A stretch of 55,108 nt of DNA, taken from NCBI GenBank assembly GCA_031269335.1, contig JAISZI010000083.1:1-55108 (forward strand), read 5' to 3'. The notes beneath the pieces were generated by a model that was not told the DNA's origin, ran no database searches, and was given only the letters and a program-made list of their open reading frames with translations. Source of the stretch: Puniceicoccales bacterium. GTDB taxonomy: Bacteria; Verrucomicrobiota; Verrucomicrobiia; Opitutales; UBA953. Below are positions 52,881 to 55,108 of the stretch, piece after piece (position 1 is the first letter of the stretch; each line of letters opens with the position of its first letter). The translations under genes were made by a program, and so were the position numbers.

Positions 52881-53351
52881 TCAATTCGTTGCTGGCGTCG
52901 CCGTTGCCCAGTTGCCGATGTCGTCGGCGGTGTTATCTTGACCGTCTGGACCGAGAGACCACAGGTCGTAAGTGTCCGGATTGCGCAGACCCGGACGGCG
53001 GTATTGGTAGGGGTTTCCCCACGAGTCCACTAAATTGGCTTCGCTCTCCACGTAGGGACCTCTCCATTTGTCGGCGCCATTCTGGGGCTGGACTAAGAGC
53101 ACGCCCAATCCTTCTTCATTGGAAGGGAGTCGCCCTATGTTCGTGTAGTAACGGGTGATGGCAGCCTTGAGCGTTGACGTTACCTTTATTCTTTCGGCAT
53201 CTTCTTTCGCACTGGAAAATGTTTCCACGAGTTGGGGGACGGCGAGCGACATGATCACTCCGATAAGGGCGATCACGATAATTATTTCAATGAGAGTGAA
53301 TGCCCGACGAGAACGGCGCGGCAGACGGTTGGTTTTGGGTGTCGTTTTCAC
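52881..53351 (-). CDS. gspG: GspG, major pseudopilin
   Basis: This 156-residue major pseudopilin has a basic 16-residue leader before AFTLIEIIIVIALIGVIM, again Ala where Gly is usual. The signature region follows: YYTNIGRLPSNEEGLGVLL, DSWGNPYQYRRPG and YDLWSLGPDGQDNTADDIGNW, the calcium-binding loop of GspG. The start is GTG at 53351. It is the first gsp gene of the operon, 62 bp downstream of the carboxynorspermidine synthase gene on the same strand. Confidence 0.93.
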   Translation of the reverse strand: MKTTPKTNRLPRRSRRAFTLIEIIIVIALIGVIMSLAVPQLVETFSSAKEDAERIKVTSTLKAAITRYYTNIGRLPSNEEGLGVLLVQPQNGADKWRGPYVESEANLVDSWGNPYQYRRPGLRNPDTYDLWSLGPDGQDNTADDIGNWATATPATN

Positions 53352-53413
53352 TCAAAATCAAACACCACCCCGCGCCATTTGTTGCACAGGACTCGCTGCG
53401 GCTGCCCCCGCCC

Positions 53414-54628
53414 TCAATCGCGGGCGTGCTCCTCACATTGCAATTCGCGTATTTGCCACGGAAGACCGTGTTTATTGAGCATTTCCATGAACGGGTCGGG
53501 ATCGTTCTGCTCCATGTTCCAGACGCCCGGGCGCAACCAGCGTCCCGTCGCCAGCAATGCCCCGCCAATCATCGCGGGCACGCCCGTTGTGTAGCTTATT
53601 GCCTGCGATTTCACCTCGCGGTAACACGCCTGGTGGTCGCACACATTGTAGATGAAAACGCGCTTGCGACGCCCGTCTTTGACTCCGGTGATGTCGCACC
53701 CAATGCAGGTTTTGCCCTTGGTGCGCGGTCCAAGCGAAGCGGGATCGGGCAAGAGTGCCTTCAAAAATTGAATCGGCACTATCGCCCGCCCCTGAAATTC
53801 CACGGGATCAATGCGCGTCATCCCCACATTTTCCAATACGCGCAGGTGTTGAAGATACTGGTCGGAAAATGTCATGAAGAAACGGATGCGCTTCAACCCG
53901 CGGATATTCAACGCAAGTGACTCTAATTCTTCGTGATAAAGCAGATAACTGGGCTTCACGCCGATTGCGGGATAATCGTATTCGCGGCGCACGCTGATCG
54001 GGGCGGTCGTCTTCCATTCGCCGTTTTCCCAATAACGCCCACTTTGCGTAATTTCGCGAATGTTGATTTCGGGATTAAAATTCGTCGCAAAAGGGTGCCC
54101 GTGGTCCCCGGCGTTCGCGTCCATGATGTCTATCAGCTCAATCTCATCAAAAAGGTGCTTCTGCGCATGTGCGCAAAAAACATTTGTCACGCCCGGATCG
54201 AAGCCGGAACCAAGCAACGCCGTCAACCCGGCAGCCGTAAAGCGTTCACGATAAGCCCATTGCCACGAATACTCGAATCGGGCGAGATTTGGCGGCTCGT
54301 AGTTTGCCGTGTCAACATAATGAACCCCCGCATGCAAACAGGCGTCCATCAGCGGCAAGTCCTGATACGGCAACGCAACATTAATGAGAACCTTCGGCTG
54401 AAACACCCGAATTAGCGCAACCACCGCCTCGACATCATCGGCGTCCACCGCCGCCGTCTCAATATCGCGCCCAGTCGCCACCTTGACATCGGCGGCGATA
54501 GTGCGGCATTTGTTCTGATTGCGCGAAGCAAGCAGTATTTCAGAGAAAACCTCTGGCACCTGCGCACACTTGTGCGCAACAACATTGCCGACTCCGCCGG
54601 CGCCAATGATAAGAACTTTGCTGCTCAT
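53414..54628 (-). CDS. Carboxynorspermidine synthase (saccharopine dehydrogenase family)
   Basis: This 404-residue NAD(P)-dependent enzyme condenses aspartate semialdehyde with a diamine in the alternative norspermidine/spermidine route. The Rossmann start is VLIIGAGGVGNVVAHKCAQ. Conserved family segments are VALPYQDLPLMDACL, HYVDTANYEPPN, LLGSGFDPGVTNVF, FATNFNPEINIRE, LLYHEELESLALN and YTTGVPAMIGGALL. The match to carboxynorspermidine synthase is much closer than to saccharopine dehydrogenase. I start at ATG 54628. The decarboxylase partner (NspC) is not in the window. Confidence 0.92.
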   Translation of the reverse strand: MSSKVLIIGAGGVGNVVAHKCAQVPEVFSEILLASRNQNKCRTIAADVKVATGRDIETAAVDADDVEAVVALIRVFQPKVLINVALPYQDLPLMDACLHAGVHYVDTANYEPPNLARFEYSWQWAYRERFTAAGLTALLGSGFDPGVTNVFCAHAQKHLFDEIELIDIMDANAGDHGHPFATNFNPEINIREITQSGRYWENGEWKTTAPISVRREYDYPAIGVKPSYLLYHEELESLALNIRGLKRIRFFMTFSDQYLQHLRVLENVGMTRIDPVEFQGRAIVPIQFLKALLPDPASLGPRTKGKTCIGCDITGVKDGRRKRVFIYNVCDHQACYREVKSQAISYTTGVPAMIGGALLATGRWLRPGVWNMEQNDPDPFMEMLNKHGLPWQIRELQCEEHARD

Positions 54629-54689
54629 GATGAAAAGGAATGGGACATTCGTGAGGTGTTGAAAAAAGGAAAGCCCCATCTACCCCGCC

Positions 54690-55108
54690 CCAACCCAATA
54701 ACGCAAGCCCCGACGCTCCTCCGGTGCGGTTTTGCTGCGGTTTCGCCGCCCCTCCGCTTCATCTCCGGGTGCCCCGGAGGGGCACAACGCAGCGAGTCAG
54801 ACGAACTCGATGCCGCCGACGTGCTCCGCTTCACTTCCGCTGCCCCGAAGGGGCACCAACGGGAATAACCGCCGGTGGAGCGCGAGCACAGCGAGCGCGG
54901 AACCGGCGGATGCGCCCCACCACCACCACCCGCGCCCTGAAAGGGCGCAACTCCAGACCTTGGTTATGCGCCGCCGCCTCGGATCCGCCCCTCACATCCA
55001 CGCCGACAACGCATTCTCGTTCACCCGCGCCAACGGCGCGTCCCGATGTTAGCCCAGGGCAACGCCCTGGGTGTTGGGCAACCGCAAAGCCAAAGCCCCA
55101 AAGGGGCG
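54690..55108. repeat. Mosaic palindromic intergenic repeat block 4
   Basis: It contains GTGCCCC-ggag-GGGGCAC near 54770-54787 and GTGCCCC-type hairpins near 54840. The phrase GGGAATAACCGCCGGTGGAG with GCGCGAGCACAGCGAGCGCG follows at 54861-54901. GCGCAACTCCAGACCTTGG lies near 54945. The pair CCCAGGGCAACGCCCTGGG (about 55053-55071) and GCCCCAAAGGGGC (from 55095) runs to the end of the window. The block continues beyond the window. No gene is seen. Confidence 0.8.

Overview
The window is high-GC bacterial chromosome. I place it by inference in the Verrucomicrobiota, most likely the Opitutales/Opitutaceae. The reasons are autotransporter-associated beta-strand proteins, a Tat-dependent Gfo/Idh/MocA oxidoreductase next to tatA, an Opitutales-style type II secretion cluster, carboxynorspermidine synthase, few Shine-Dalgarno sequences, and intergenic mosaics of GC-rich palindromes. 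LptB, secretins and autotransporters indicate a Gram-negative envelope.

Layout. 1-1063: a palindromic repeat block, two tandem ~140-bp units each ending in an intrinsic terminator, a decayed ORF and tRNA-Val(GAC). 1158-4391 (minus): birA, lptB and sufD. 4532-4975: a small putative lipoprotein with its own terminator. 5143-8224 (minus): nth, pyrB and a dihydroorotase homologue that looks catalytically dead. 8396-9864: floA plus a translationally coupled Pro-rich membrane protein. 9865-14100 is an accessory scar: an AlbA_2/Schlafen-type regulator, a truncated DUF1016 (YhcG-like) gene, out-of-frame remnants of a rhamnogalacturonan acetylesterase and of a DUF499-type ATPase, and an intact AAA/DUF4143 ATPase. 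14142-18930 is a phosphate uptake run (OprO/P-like porin, pstS, pstC, pstA) without pstB or phoU. It is followed on the same strand by a ~3,500-residue autotransporter (19059-29546).

After a second palindrome block and a 26-bp tandem repeat (29547-30285) come a beta-propeller/di-haem cytochrome protein (minus), a Cys-rich DoxX-like membrane protein, a Tat-exported oxidoreductase, tatA, rho, nuoK, an M48 protease with a long C-terminal extension, and a MenH-like hydrolase. nuoL lies convergent on the minus strand. A third palindrome block (42092-42765) fills the divergent gap between nuoL and a GT4 glycosyltransferase.

44014-53351 (minus) is a type II secretion-like operon, gspG-H-I-J-K-L-M-D plus a coupled exported protein, lacking gspE, gspF, a recognisable gspC and gspO. 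All four pseudopilins have Ala or Ser instead of Gly before the cleavage site, and the secretin has a very long Pro/Ala/Thr-rich N-terminus. Upstream is carboxynorspermidine synthase, and the window ends in a fourth palindrome block. The least ordinary parts are the phosphate-uptake/giant-autotransporter array, the secretion cluster, the pyrB/pseudo-dihydroorotase pair, the tandem terminator units and the mosaic palindromic repeats.
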